Assembly: GCF_030531065.1 (NCBI RefSeq)
Contig: NZ_JAUNOQ010000001.1
Coordinates: forward strand, 62,001 to 126,000
Source of the DNA: Phascolarctobacterium sp.
GTDB taxonomy: Bacteria; Bacillota; Negativicutes; Acidaminococcales; Acidaminococcaceae
Length of the DNA stretch: 64,000 bases
Reading direction: 5' to 3'
Both the position numbers and the translations under genes were made by a program. The notes under the pieces are model-generated. The model had not been told where the DNA came from, made no database searches, and saw nothing but the letters and a program-made list of their open reading frames with translations. Every line of letters begins with the position of its first letter. The stretch's first letter is position 1. This document shows positions 8,486 to 16,929 of this stretch, one piece after another.

Positions 8486-8514
8486 TTCGCAAGCGTGCGA
8501 ATGTGTGTTATAAT
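8486..8514 (+). promoter_or_regulatory. Promoter of type I toxin mRNA
   Basis: TTCGCA, 17-bp spacer and extended -10 TGT-TATAAT (8506-8514). The predicted transcript starts with GAGATAGTCTGA at 8521, the same 12 bases that begin the antisense RNA at 8748. Confidence 0.65.
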
Positions 8515-8570
8515 ATTTGCGAGATAGTCTGATTGTCGGTTTTCTTCCCGTTGTGGGGAGGTGGTAAGCA

Positions 8571-8648
8571 GTGAGAGTATATGAAGCGTTATCGTTGATG
8601 ATAGCTTTCGGTATCCTCGTAGCCACCATTATTTCGGCTTGTAAGTAA
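8571..8648 (+). CDS. Type I toxin, holin-like (Hol_Tox) peptide
   Basis: 25-residue membrane peptide starting at a GTG: M(V)RVYEALSLMIAFGILVATI, ending ISACK. The N-terminal pattern YEALSLMIAFG matches the putative holin-like/BsrG-TxpA group of type I toxins, which damage the membrane when translated. A strong GGGGAGGTGG ribosome site lies just upstream and is folded into a hairpin by CTTCCC (CTTCCC-gttgt-GGGGAG), a usual feature of these mRNAs. The convergent RNA at 8658-8748 overlaps the 3' end of the transcript. At 25 residues it is shorter than most relatives (30-40), so reduced activity is possible. Confidence 0.75.
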   Translation: MRVYEALSLMIAFGILVATIISACK

Positions 8649-8657
8649 TTTCGCTTA

Positions 8658-8748
8658 CAAAATGAAATAGAGCCGCTTAAGGCGAGCAGCTCTTCTTTCA
8701 CATAATTCGGTTTTGAAGAAAGCTGACCAGCCAAAGTCAGACTATCTC
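8658..8748 (-). ncRNA. Antitoxin RNA of the type I locus
   Basis: The minus strand carries a consensus promoter: TTGACT (8784-8779), 17-bp spacer, TATAAT (8761-8756). The RNA would start GAGATAGTCTGA at 8748, form a CTGAC/GTCAG hairpin and end at the hairpin 8669-8693 followed by ATTTCATTTT. It converges on the toxin mRNA and overlaps its 3' end, as for RatA/txpA and SR4/bsrG. Confidence 0.7.
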
Positions 8749-8791
8749 TTTAGTTATTATAAGCGGAAAATTAGAAATAGTCAATAGTATG

Positions 8792-8875
8792 AAAAAAACC
8801 GCTTAACGGTAAGCGGCTCTTTTCCAAATATTAAACATTTTGAGGAGAGGCCGACTTACCACAACCGGCTATCTC
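8792..8875 (-). ncRNA. Second, paralogous antitoxin-type RNA
   Basis: A second consensus promoter (TTGACT 8911-8906, 17-bp spacer, TATAAT 8888-8883) precedes an RNA that also begins GAGATAG. It aligns with the RNA at 8748 throughout: a 5' hairpin with changed but still paired stem (GCCG/CGGC against CTGAC/GTCAG), a CTCCTCAAAA-type linker (CTTCTTCAAAA in the other) and a terminator hairpin (CCGCTTA/TAAGCGG) with seven Ts. No toxin lies opposite it, so it is an orphan copy or an extra regulator. Confidence 0.6.
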
Positions 8876-8965
8876 TTTACCTATTATAAGACTAAAAATA
8901 TGAATAGTCAATATTTGCCGTCGTGCTTTCGCAGGTACGGCGGTTTTTGCTGCGCCGATTAAATT

Positions 8966-9217
8966 TTAAGCGCGCGGCAACCATTGGTCGAAGATATGTA
9001 CATGATTGTCGTAAAGTTGCACCCAGCGGTCGACTAAAAGCGCGGCGACGATCGTACCGACGCCGACGCCCTGCATACGGCCAAATTCTGTGAAAGAAAT
9101 TATCAGGCTGATGGCGACGAGCGAAAGGTCGAAGTAGTTTTTGATAACGCTGAACTTAGCTTTGCTGACAAAGGCAATGACCAGCACTATGCCTTCGCCG
9201 GCGGAGGCCGCTCCGTT
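8966..9217 (-). pseudogene. C-terminal remnant of YczE/YitT-like membrane protein
   Basis: About 83 residues resemble the C-terminal half of YczE/YitT-type integral membrane proteins (GEGIVLVIAFVSKAKFSV, two hydrophobic segments, GVGVGTIVAALLVDR). The N-terminal membrane segments are missing: upstream is only the promoter region of the Na/Pi symporter, and the in-frame extension to 9295 is not family-like. It is best read as a decayed gene. Confidence 0.55.
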
Positions 9218-9302
9218 GCTTTTCAACCGTAAAAAAATTTTACGCAGATTTGATTTTTTAGTATAATAGAAGCACCAATAATATGAGAGGTGCAATTAAC
9301 TT

Positions 9303-10910
9303 ATGCTCGTATATTTTTTAGGCTTTTTAGGCGGCATCGCCTTGTTTATGTATGGTATGCAGCTGATGGGCGACGGTTTGCAGAAGGCGGCCGGAGCTAA
9401 GCTGCAAAAAATATTGGAGGCCATGACCGGCGTGCTGGCCATGGGCGTGCTGCTGGGCGCCGTCGTTACGGCCGTGCTGCAGGCCAGCGGCGCGACGACG
9501 GTTATGACCGTAGGTCTGGTGAACGCCGGACTGCTGACCCTCAAGCAGGGCTTTGGCATCATCATGGGCGCTAATATCGGTACGACTATGACGGCGCAGC
9601 TCATTGCCTTTAAGCTGTCTGATTATATTACGGTGCTGCTCTTCGCGGGCTTCTTGACGCAGCTATTGGCTAAGCGCCGCCGCGGCAAATATTTAGGCCA
9701 GGTTGTGCTGGGCTTTGGCATTTTGATGCTGGGCATGGATATGATGGGCAAGGCTGTGATGCCCTTGCGGGATTATCCCGGCTTCGTCGATTTTATCAGC
9801 CATTTTTCCAGTAATCCACTGCTGGGTATCTGCGTCGGCACGATTATGACGGTACTGATTCAGTCCAGCAGCGCTACGATAGGTATTCTTATCGCTATGG
9901 CGGGGCAGGGGCTGATTCCTTTGGAGGGCGCTATTCCCGTGCTGCTGGGCGATAATATCGGCACCTGTGTGACGGCGGTACTGGCGTCGCTGCGGGCCAA
10001 TATTACGGCTAAGCGGGTGGCTGTGGCTCACGTAATGTTCAATGTAATCGGCAGCCTTATCTTCGTAACCTTTATGCACTGGTTCGTGCAGATAGTTATG
10101 TATGTGTCGCCGCCTCAGGATATTGCCCGTCAGATAGCCAACGCGCATTCGGCCTTCAACATTATCAATACGCTGCTGTTTATGCCCTTTGTCAATCCTT
10201 TTATTAAGCTGGTGGAACGCCTTGTGCCCGGTAAGGACGACAGCGTTTCCCTGCGGCCCGTTTACTTGGATAAGGCTATGCTGAGCACGCCTTCCATTGC
10301 CATGAGCCTGGCGGTGAAGGAGGTAGTGCGCATGGGCAATCTGGCGCGTAAGGACGTGCGCCTGGGCATGGAAGCCATTCATGCCTACGATGCGGAAAAA
10401 ATAAAATATGTGCTGGAGCACGAGCCGGTAGTGGACACGCTGGAGCGGGATATTACCGATTACCTGACGGAGATGAGCTCTACGGAAATGAGCGAGGCTT
10501 TGTCCGCCCGTCATACCGGTCTGCTGCACGCCTGCAACGATATCGAGCGTATCGGCGACCATGGCGAAACGCTGGCGAAAAAGGCGCGGATGATTTTTGA
10601 GGACGAGGTGCGCTTTTCTGAGGAAGCGCGGCAGGAGCTGCTACAGCTGAGCGAAATGGTGCTGCGCGCCAGCGGCAGAGCGTTGGAGGCGCTGGAGAAA
10701 AACGATAAGGAAATCGCCGCTGACGCGGTGCGTTTGTGCCGCGAGGTGAAGCATTATCAAAAGGAAATCCGCAAGAATCATATTGTACGTTTGAACGAAC
10801 ACCGCTGCGACCCTGTGGCCGGCTTCGTGATGCTGGAGCTGCTGATAAATATGAAGCGCGTATCCGACCATTCTAAAAATATCGGTCAGCTGGTGCAGGG
10901 AACGTTTTAG
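9303..10910 (+). CDS. Na/Pi symporter family protein with PhoU-like C-terminus
   Basis: 535-residue sodium-phosphate cotransporter homologue of the NptA/YjbB group. The two inverted transport repeats carry the signature blocks QASGATTVMTVGLVNAG..GANIGTT (about residues 60-100) and QSSSATIGILIAMAGQG..GDNIGTC (about 180-225). After the membrane domain, residues 340-535 form a helical PhoU-like domain (two ACNDIERIGDH/KRVSDHSKN-type motifs). The ribosome site GAGAGGTG (9285-9292) is 10 bases from the ATG and a TATAAT lies at 9262. It stands alone; phosphate uptake or efflux is the likely role. Confidence 0.92.
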   Translation: MLVYFLGFLGGIALFMYGMQLMGDGLQKAAGAKLQKILEAMTGVLAMGVLLGAVVTAVLQASGATTVMTVGLVNAGLLTLKQGFGIIMGANIGTTMTAQLIAFKLSDYITVLLFAGFLTQLLAKRRRGKYLGQVVLGFGILMLGMDMMGKAVMPLRDYPGFVDFISHFSSNPLLGICVGTIMTVLIQSSSATIGILIAMAGQGLIPLEGAIPVLLGDNIGTCVTAVLASLRANITAKRVAVAHVMFNVIGSLIFVTFMHWFVQIVMYVSPPQDIARQIANAHSAFNIINTLLFMPFVNPFIKLVERLVPGKDDSVSLRPVYLDKAMLSTPSIAMSLAVKEVVRMGNLARKDVRLGMEAIHAYDAEKIKYVLEHEPVVDTLERDITDYLTEMSSTEMSEALSARHTGLLHACNDIERIGDHGETLAKKARMIFEDEVRFSEEARQELLQLSEMVLRASGRALEALEKNDKEIAADAVRLCREVKHYQKEIRKNHIVRLNEHRCDPVAGFVMLELLINMKRVSDHSKNIGQLVQGTF

Positions 10911-10944
10911 CAGTAAAAAAGAGCAGCGGAATATTTTCTTTTTC

Positions 10945-11018
10945 TTGCAATTTGCTGCGGCCTTTGCTATACTAAGCTTAGCAAGACTGTATTCTGGTAC
11001 AGCTAGAATGCAGTCTTT
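10945..11018 (+). promoter_or_regulatory. Promoter followed at once by a hairpin, upstream of exporter operon
   Basis: TTGCAA (10945-10950), 17-bp spacer, TATACT (10968-10973). The start point is followed immediately by a long stem (AAGACTG.ATTCT with AGAAT.CAGTCTT, 10983-11017) and TTCTTTT. The hairpin can act as terminator for the symporter gene and, for transcripts from this promoter, as a 5' stabiliser or attenuator. Confidence 0.55.
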
Positions 11019-11071
11019 CTTTTACTGATAATTTCAAATTCAAATTTTAATTATAATACGAGGTGATGGAA

Positions 11072-12058
11072 ATGATTTTTACCCGCAGGCATAAGCAGGC
11101 TGTAGCGGCGGCGCTTGTAGTAGCGTTGGGCGTGGGCGGCTTTTTCTATTGCCGCGCCAACCGGGACGACGGTAAACTGACGCTGTACGGCAACGTGGAC
11201 GTGCGGCAGGTTTCTCTGGCTTTTAACGCCAGCGAGCGCATTGACAGTATGCTGGCCGAGGAGGGCGAGGCTGTGAAAAAAGGCCAGCTTTTGGCGACTC
11301 TGCGCACGGACACGCTCAAGCTGAACATTGCGCAAAGCAAAGCGCAGATTAAAACGCAGGAGGCGGTAGTGGAACGCCTGCATAACGGTTCGCGTCCGGA
11401 GGAGATTGTGCAGGCCGAAGCGCGTCAGCGCGAAGCGGCGGCCGACCACGAGTACGCTCTGCTGTATAAACGGCGGATGCGGAATTTGTACGCGCAGTCC
11501 GCCATCAGCAAGCAGCAGCTGGACGACGCCAACGCGCGTTATAAAGCCGCCGCAGGAGCGTTGGACGACGCGCGCGCGGCGCAGCGTTTAGCGGAAATCG
11601 GCCCGCGCGCCGAAGATATCAAAGAAGCGGAGGCGCAGCTGGCGTCGCTGAAGGCCAACCTTAAAATTAAGGAATACAATTTAGAGCAATCGCAATTAAT
11701 CGCGCCGTTGGACGGCGTTATCCGTTCGCGTTTGCAGGAGCCGGGCAATATGGTGTCGCCGCAGAACCCGGTATATTTAATCAGCGTTAATGAGAAAAAA
11801 TGGGTGCGCGCTTACGTTTCCGAAATGCAGCTGGGCAAAGTGAAACCGGGGCAGCGGGCGCAGGTGATTATCGACAGCTATCCCGACAAGCCTTTGCGCG
11901 GCAGCATAGGCTACATTTCGGATACGGCGGAATTTACGCCTAAGAACGTGCAGACGCCGGAGCTGCGCAGCGACCTTTTGTACGAAGTGCGCGTTTACGT
12001 GGACGATACGGACAATGTGTTGCGTCTGGGGATGCCCGCTACCGTAACGCTTGAGTAG
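11072..12058 (+). CDS. YbhG-like periplasmic adaptor (HlyD family)
   Basis: Membrane-fusion protein linking an inner-membrane ABC exporter to the outer membrane. An N-terminal signal anchor (AVAAALVVALGVGGFFY) is followed by the half-lipoyl motif LTLYGNVDVRQVSLAF, a long alpha-helical hairpin (residues 90-195, EAQARQ/ADHEYALLYK pattern), the second lipoyl half (LIAPLDGVIRSR..GNMV) and the beta-barrel block GYISDTAEFTPKNVQT, all close to E. coli YbhG. I choose the ATG at 11072, 6 bases after GAGGTG; GTG 11063 and ATG 11066 are alternatives. First gene of a four-gene exporter operon followed by its regulator. Confidence 0.88.
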   Translation: MIFTRRHKQAVAAALVVALGVGGFFYCRANRDDGKLTLYGNVDVRQVSLAFNASERIDSMLAEEGEAVKKGQLLATLRTDTLKLNIAQSKAQIKTQEAVVERLHNGSRPEEIVQAEARQREAAADHEYALLYKRRMRNLYAQSAISKQQLDDANARYKAAAGALDDARAAQRLAEIGPRAEDIKEAEAQLASLKANLKIKEYNLEQSQLIAPLDGVIRSRLQEPGNMVSPQNPVYLISVNEKKWVRAYVSEMQLGKVKPGQRAQVIIDSYPDKPLRGSIGYISDTAEFTPKNVQTPELRSDLLYEVRVYVDDTDNVLRLGMPATVTLE

Positions 12059-12071
12059 AAGGTGCGTTGTT

Positions 12072-13835
12072 ATGGAAAAAGATTTTGCCGTTGTTGCGGA
12101 AGGATTGACGCGAACCTTTAACGACGCGGCGGCGCATAAAAAAATATACGCCTTGCGCGATGTGTCGCTGAAGATAGCGCAGGGACGCATGACAGCTTTA
12201 ATCGGGCCGGACGGCGCGGGCAAGACGACGTTTTTGCGTATGTGCTGCGGGCTGTTGCGTCCCGACGCAGGCTCGCTGCTTGTTTTGGGACGGGACGTCG
12301 TGCGCTGCGCGCAGGAAATCCAGTCGCGCATCAGCTATATGCCGCAGAAGTTCGGCTTGTACGAAGATTTAAGCGTGCAGGAAAACATGAACCTGTACGC
12401 CGATTTGCACGGCATCGCTGCGGACGTGCGGCAGAAGCGTTTCGCGCGGCTTTTGCGGATGACGGGTCTTGCGCCCTTTACCGACAGGCTGGCGGGCAAG
12501 CTTTCGGGCGGCATGAAGCAAAAGCTGGGGCTGGCCTGCACCTTGGTGCGTTCGCCGGAGCTATTGCTATTGGACGAGCCGACGGTGGGCGTCGACCCTT
12601 TATCACGCCGCGAGCTGTGGGAGATTTTGCAGGAGCTCGTTAAGAGCGAAGGGCTTACAGTCGTTGTGAGCACGGCCTATATGGACGAAGCGGAGCTGTG
12701 CGACAGCGTTATCGTCGTCCACGAGGGCGCGGTGCTGACGCAAAGCGCGCCGCAGGCGCTGCGCAATTTGGCGGCGGGGCGCTGCTTCCGCCTGCAACCG
12801 CCGACGGGCGTGCCGACGCGCATTTTGCAGGCCTGCCTGCTGGACGACAAGCAGCGCGTACTGGACGCCGTGCCCGAAGGCGGCGTTGTGCGCTTTATTG
12901 CCAGCGACGAGAGCGAATTGCGCGACCTTGACGTGTATAAATATTTCGCCGGGCTTATCCTTACGCGGGTAGAGCCTCGCCTGGAGGATGCGTTCATGCT
13001 GCTTTTGCGCGAGCGCAGCGGCGATAAATTCAATAACGAAAGCTTCCCCATCGACTATCGGAGCGGCTTTAGCGTGGGAACGGACGTTGATATAGAAGTG
13101 CGCGACCTAGTGAAGCGCTTCGGCGATTTTACGGCTGTGGATAATACTTCCTTCAACGTGCGGCGCGGGGAAATTTTCGGCTTGCTGGGGCCCAACGGCG
13201 CGGGCAAGACGACGACCTTCAGAATGCTGTGCGGACTTTTGCCGGCGACCAGCGGCAGTTTGTCGGTGGCGGGAATGGATTTGCGGCGGGCGCGTAATCA
13301 GGCGCGGGCCAACGTCGGTTATGTGGCGCAAAAATTTTCCTTGTACGGCAATTTGACGGTGGACGAAAACCTGCACTTTTACGGCGGCGTGTACGGCTTG
13401 GACGACGCGCGGCTGGACGAGCGTATGCGCATGGTTAAAGAGCAGTTTGATTTGGCGGGCGTGGGCGAAACGCCGACGGAGCAGCTGCCCGGCGGCTATA
13501 AGCAGCGGCTTTCCATGGCGGCGGCGCTGCTGCACGAGCCGAAAATTTTATTTTTGGACGAGCCGACCAGCGGCATCGACCCCTTGGCGCGGCGCACGTT
13601 CTGGCGGCAGATTACGGCTTTGGCCGCGAGCGGCACTACGATTATCATTACTACGCATTTTATGGAGGAAGCGGAATACTGCGACAGGATTATGATTCAG
13701 GACCAGGGCAGGATGCTGGCGCTGGATACTCCGGCGGCTATCCGCTGTCAGGATGGGCGGCACCTGCCTAATATGAACGAAGCCTTTATCGCCATCGTCG
13801 AGCGGGCGCGCGCTGCCGAAAAAGGGAAATTATGA
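12072..13835 (+). CDS. YbhF-like ABC exporter, double ATPase
   Basis: Fused tandem ATPase of about 587 residues. Domain 1 has GPDGAGKTTF, LSGGMKQKLGLA and LLLLDEPTVGVDP; domain 2 has GPNGAGKTTTF, a diverged signature LPGGYKQRLSMA and ILFLDEPTSGIDP. The two sites are joined by a linker around residues 300-340. E. coli YbhF has the same fused arrangement and energises YbhS/YbhR. The ATG at 12072 follows GAAGGTG; the frame opens earlier inside the adaptor gene, but that segment has no start of quality. Its end overlaps the next gene by four bases (ATGA). Confidence 0.9.
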   Translation: MEKDFAVVAEGLTRTFNDAAAHKKIYALRDVSLKIAQGRMTALIGPDGAGKTTFLRMCCGLLRPDAGSLLVLGRDVVRCAQEIQSRISYMPQKFGLYEDLSVQENMNLYADLHGIAADVRQKRFARLLRMTGLAPFTDRLAGKLSGGMKQKLGLACTLVRSPELLLLDEPTVGVDPLSRRELWEILQELVKSEGLTVVVSTAYMDEAELCDSVIVVHEGAVLTQSAPQALRNLAAGRCFRLQPPTGVPTRILQACLLDDKQRVLDAVPEGGVVRFIASDESELRDLDVYKYFAGLILTRVEPRLEDAFMLLLRERSGDKFNNESFPIDYRSGFSVGTDVDIEVRDLVKRFGDFTAVDNTSFNVRRGEIFGLLGPNGAGKTTTFRMLCGLLPATSGSLSVAGMDLRRARNQARANVGYVAQKFSLYGNLTVDENLHFYGGVYGLDDARLDERMRMVKEQFDLAGVGETPTEQLPGGYKQRLSMAAALLHEPKILFLDEPTSGIDPLARRTFWRQITALAASGTTIIITTHFMEEAEYCDRIMIQDQGRMLALDTPAAIRCQDGRHLPNMNEAFIAIVERARAAEKGKL

Positions 13836-14950
13836 TGAACGGATTTTTTACGCGCTTAGGCGCTTTAGTAAAAAAAGAATTTACGCAGCTCTTGCGCGAC
13901 CGCAGCAGCTTACTCATCGGCGTCGTTCTGCCTATCATGCTGATTTTTATTATCGGCTACGGCATCTCCCTGGACGTAAAAAAGGTGCCGACGGCAGTGG
14001 TTTTGCAGGATACGTCGCCGACGGCGCAGGATATGGTGAGCTTTATGAACGGCTCGGACTATTTTGAGCCGCGCTACGTAACCTCCATGCGCGAAGCGGT
14101 GCGCCTGATGGACGCGCGGCAGGCGGACGCGATTGTGGTCGTGCCGCCGCGGTTTACGCAGCAGCTTTACCAGCAGCGCGGGCAGGTTCAGCTCATCCTT
14201 TACGGAGTGGACTCGGTGACGGCGACGATGATTAAGGGCTATGTGGAAAGCGGCCTTATGCAATGGCAGCAGTGGATGTCGCTCTTGGCTGCGGCGGATA
14301 TGGGGTCGGTGACAGTCGTCAGCCGCATTTGGTTTAACGAAGCCAACACCAGCACCTGGTACTTTATCCCAGGCATTATCGTGCTGATCATGTCCCTCGT
14401 CGGCATTTTTTTAACGTCGCTGGTCATGGCGCGCGAATGGGAGCGCGGCACGCTGGAGGCAATCTTCGTTACGCCGGTGCGCGTTCTGGAACTGGCGCTT
14501 GCCAAGGTAGCGCCTTACTTTTGCGTCGCCATGCTGGGCTTCGGCCTGTGCCTGGCGTCCGCGTATTATATTTTCGGCGTGCCGGTACGCGGCTCGCTCT
14601 GGATTATCATTTTATCGTCCATGCTTTATCTTTTAGTGGCGCTAAGTATTGGCCTGACAATTTCGGCGCTGACGAAGAACCAGTTTCTTGCTTGTCAGGT
14701 ATCCATTATCGTCAGCATTATGCCGGTGATGATGCTGACGGGACTGCTCTTCGATTTGCGCAGCGTGCCCGAATGGATAAGCGCCATCGGTTACGTGCTG
14801 CCGCCTACGTACTATATGCAGCTTTTAAAAACGCTGTTTTTGGCGGGCGATAATTGGGGATTGATTGTTAAAAATAATCTTATCCTGTTGGGGTACGCAA
14901 TTCTGTTTATGGCGCTTGCCTTTAAGGTGACGCGCAAAAGGCTGGATTGA
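13832..14950 (+). CDS. YbhS-like ABC-2 permease
   Basis: 372-residue ABC-2 type membrane subunit. One N-terminal membrane helix (LIGVVLPIMLIFIIGYGI) is followed by a large extracytoplasmic domain (residues 45-170) and five C-terminal helices. The family block VMAREWERGTLEAIFVTPV precedes the fourth helix, and the C-terminal PPTYYMQLLKTLFLAG region is typical. Start and stop overlap both neighbours, indicating translational coupling. It pairs with the next permease. Confidence 0.9.
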   Translation: MMNGFFTRLGALVKKEFTQLLRDRSSLLIGVVLPIMLIFIIGYGISLDVKKVPTAVVLQDTSPTAQDMVSFMNGSDYFEPRYVTSMREAVRLMDARQADAIVVVPPRFTQQLYQQRGQVQLILYGVDSVTATMIKGYVESGLMQWQQWMSLLAAADMGSVTVVSRIWFNEANTSTWYFIPGIIVLIMSLVGIFLTSLVMAREWERGTLEAIFVTPVRVLELALAKVAPYFCVAMLGFGLCLASAYYIFGVPVRGSLWIIILSSMLYLLVALSIGLTISALTKNQFLACQVSIIVSIMPVMMLTGLLFDLRSVPEWISAIGYVLPPTYYMQLLKTLFLAGDNWGLIVKNNLILLGYAILFMALAFKVTRKRLD

Positions 14951-16083
14951 TGCGAGGGGGAATGAAAGTGCAAGAGTTAAAAATATTTTTACGCCGACTC
15001 AAATTTATTATCGTGAAGGAAATTCTCGCTACGATTAAAGACCCGCGGGTGCGCATAATTTTAGTAATTCCCGTTATTGTGCAAAGCATTGTTTTCGGTT
15101 ATGCGTCGACGTATAATTTGGATAATGTGCCCTATGCGCTGCTGGACCACAGCCGCAGCGCGTTGTCCGCTGAATTTGCGGCGCGGCTGGACGGGACGGG
15201 GATTTTCCACCGCGCCGCTACCTTGCAAAGCAGCGCGCAGATAGCGGACTGTATCGACTCTGACGCCGCTTTGCTGGTCGTCGTCATTCCGCAGGATTTT
15301 GCCGACCGCCTGCACGCGGGCGTACAGGCGCCGCTGCAAATTATTACGGACGGACGCAATACTACGACTGCCGGCATCGTGGCTGGGTATGTGGGCAGCG
15401 TCGTCGCCGGGTTTAACGCCGCGCTGCACGACGGCCGCCAGCTTCTGCAAATTGAAACGATAAGCTGGTACAATCCTAATTTGATTACGCGCTGGATGTT
15501 TTTGCCGGCTATGTTGGGGCTGCTGACTTTTATTCAGGTGATGATTCTGGCGGGGCTTTCCGTAGCCAAGGAACGCGAGCAGGGAACATTCGACCAGCTT
15601 TTGGTAACGCCGCTGACGCCGGGCGAAATTTTGCTGGGCAAGGCCGTGCCGCCGATTCTCATCGGTATGCTGCAGGGGACGCTGGTGCTGTTGGTGGCGC
15701 GTTATTGGTTTGCGATTCCTTTCGGCGGTTCGCTGTTGACGCTGTACCTGACGCTGTTCATTTTCCTCGCCAGCAGCGTGGGCATCGGGCTGTCGGTTTC
15801 GGCGATTTCCAACAATATGCAGCAGGTTATGGTGTACAGCTTCGTTTTGCTGCTGCCCATGGTGCTGCTGTCGGGCATGGCTACGCCGGTGCGCAATATG
15901 CCGGAAGCGCTGCAATACGCTACTTACGCCAACCCTTTGCGTTTTGCCATCGAAGCGTTCCGCCGCATTTATCTGGAGGGTTGTACGCTGGGCGATATCG
16001 CCTTTAATTTTATTCCCATGCTGGCGGTGGCGTCGGTGACGATGCCGACGGCGGGCTGGCTCTTCCGCAATAAATTATCCTGA
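14950..16083 (+). CDS. YbhR-like ABC-2 permease
   Basis: Second membrane subunit of the exporter (about 377 residues), same layout as its neighbour: a first helix (IILVIPVIVQSIVFGY), a periplasmic domain, then SVAKEREQGTFDQLLVTPLTPGEI and five helices, with the ABC-2 C-terminal block YANPLRFAIEAFRRIYLEG. The ATG at 14950 overlaps the previous stop (TGATG); another ATG at 14962 sits behind a GAGGGGG and could be used instead. The YbhGFSR system in E. coli is linked to drug (e.g. cefoperazone) and cation tolerance. Confidence 0.88.
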   Translation: MRGGMKVQELKIFLRRLKFIIVKEILATIKDPRVRIILVIPVIVQSIVFGYASTYNLDNVPYALLDHSRSALSAEFAARLDGTGIFHRAATLQSSAQIADCIDSDAALLVVVIPQDFADRLHAGVQAPLQIITDGRNTTTAGIVAGYVGSVVAGFNAALHDGRQLLQIETISWYNPNLITRWMFLPAMLGLLTFIQVMILAGLSVAKEREQGTFDQLLVTPLTPGEILLGKAVPPILIGMLQGTLVLLVARYWFAIPFGGSLLTLYLTLFIFLASSVGIGLSVSAISNNMQQVMVYSFVLLLPMVLLSGMATPVRNMPEALQYATYANPLRFAIEAFRRIYLEGCTLGDIAFNFIPMLAVASVTMPTAGWLFRNKLS

Positions 16084-16138
16084 GCCGGATTTTTAAATTT
16101 GCGTTTTTGACAATGGACTATACGAGGAGTTAGATATA

Positions 16139-16807
16139 ATGAAACAACCAGCTTACGCGCATCTTGCTTCGCGCAGCGACGGCTTGGAAACGCGCGCTCA
16201 TATCATCGAATGCGCCGGACGGCTTATTGCCGAGCGCGGCTTTGCGCAGACCACCAGCAAAAGCATTTGCCAGGCGGCGCAGGTTAATATGGCCGCCGTC
16301 AATTATCATTTTGGCAGCCGTGAAGGCTTGTATATAGCGGTTTTGCAGGAGGTACACGACCATTTGATGAGCTTGGAAGAGCTTGACGCTTTGCTTGGCA
16401 GCCCGCAATCTTCCGAAGAAAAGATAACGGCGTTTTTGCGTTTGTATATCGTTAATGTTTTGCAGCAGACGAATTGGTATGTTGAAGTGTGGACGCGCGA
16501 ATTGCTTACGCCGTCGCCGCAATTCATGGAAATCTTCAATAGCAATTTGCCTAAATTTACTATTGTTGTGCAGCTATTCGCGCAATATCTGGAGCTGCCG
16601 CGCTCCGATATGCGCCTGTACGCTTGCATCTTCGGGACGATGGCTCCGTTCATGCTGATTTATTTGCAGCACCGCAGCCCGATTATGCAGCATTTGCCGG
16701 ATTATTTTGATCGCGACGATTTTTTGGGCAAGCTGGAAAGCTATGTTTTGGAAAATTTGGCGCGTTATAAAAAGGCGTTGCCTAAAAATGAATTAAAGAT
16801 GAATTAA
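16139..16807 (+). CDS. TetR-family regulator of the exporter (CecR-like)
   Basis: 222-residue repressor. The N-terminal helix-turn-helix is clear (IIECAGRLIAERGFAQTTSKSI, AAVNYHFGSREGLYIAVLQ) and the ligand domain has the form seen in CecR/YbiH (DUF1956 type), which controls the ybh exporter genes in E. coli. It lies 55 bases after the exporter operon with a GAGGAG ribosome site 9 bases from the ATG, so it is probably read through from the operon promoter and represses it. Ligand unknown. Confidence 0.85.
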   Translation: MKQPAYAHLASRSDGLETRAHIIECAGRLIAERGFAQTTSKSICQAAQVNMAAVNYHFGSREGLYIAVLQEVHDHLMSLEELDALLGSPQSSEEKITAFLRLYIVNVLQQTNWYVEVWTRELLTPSPQFMEIFNSNLPKFTIVVQLFAQYLELPRSDMRLYACIFGTMAPFMLIYLQHRSPIMQHLPDYFDRDDFLGKLESYVLENLARYKKALPKNELKMN

Positions 16808-16851
16808 TTGTGAAGTTTGCGTTTTTTTTAGTTGTTTATTCGCATAACCCT

Positions 16852-16880
16852 TTTACTAATTTGCAGTTAAGCGGTAAAAT
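16852..16880 (+). promoter_or_regulatory. Promoter of dehydratase-activase operon
   Basis: TTTACT (16852-16857), 17-bp spacer, TAAAAT (16875-16880), 50 bases before the start codon. Confidence 0.55.
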
Positions 16881-16929
16881 ATAAAGTGAAAATTTATGGG
16901 CAGATGAATCAAGGCTAACGGAGGTTACT

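Noticed and set aside
16107-16140. TTGACA..TATAAT before the TetR-type exporter regulator
   Set aside because: The spacing is 22 bp and the -10 overlaps the start codon, so it is not a usable promoter for that gene.
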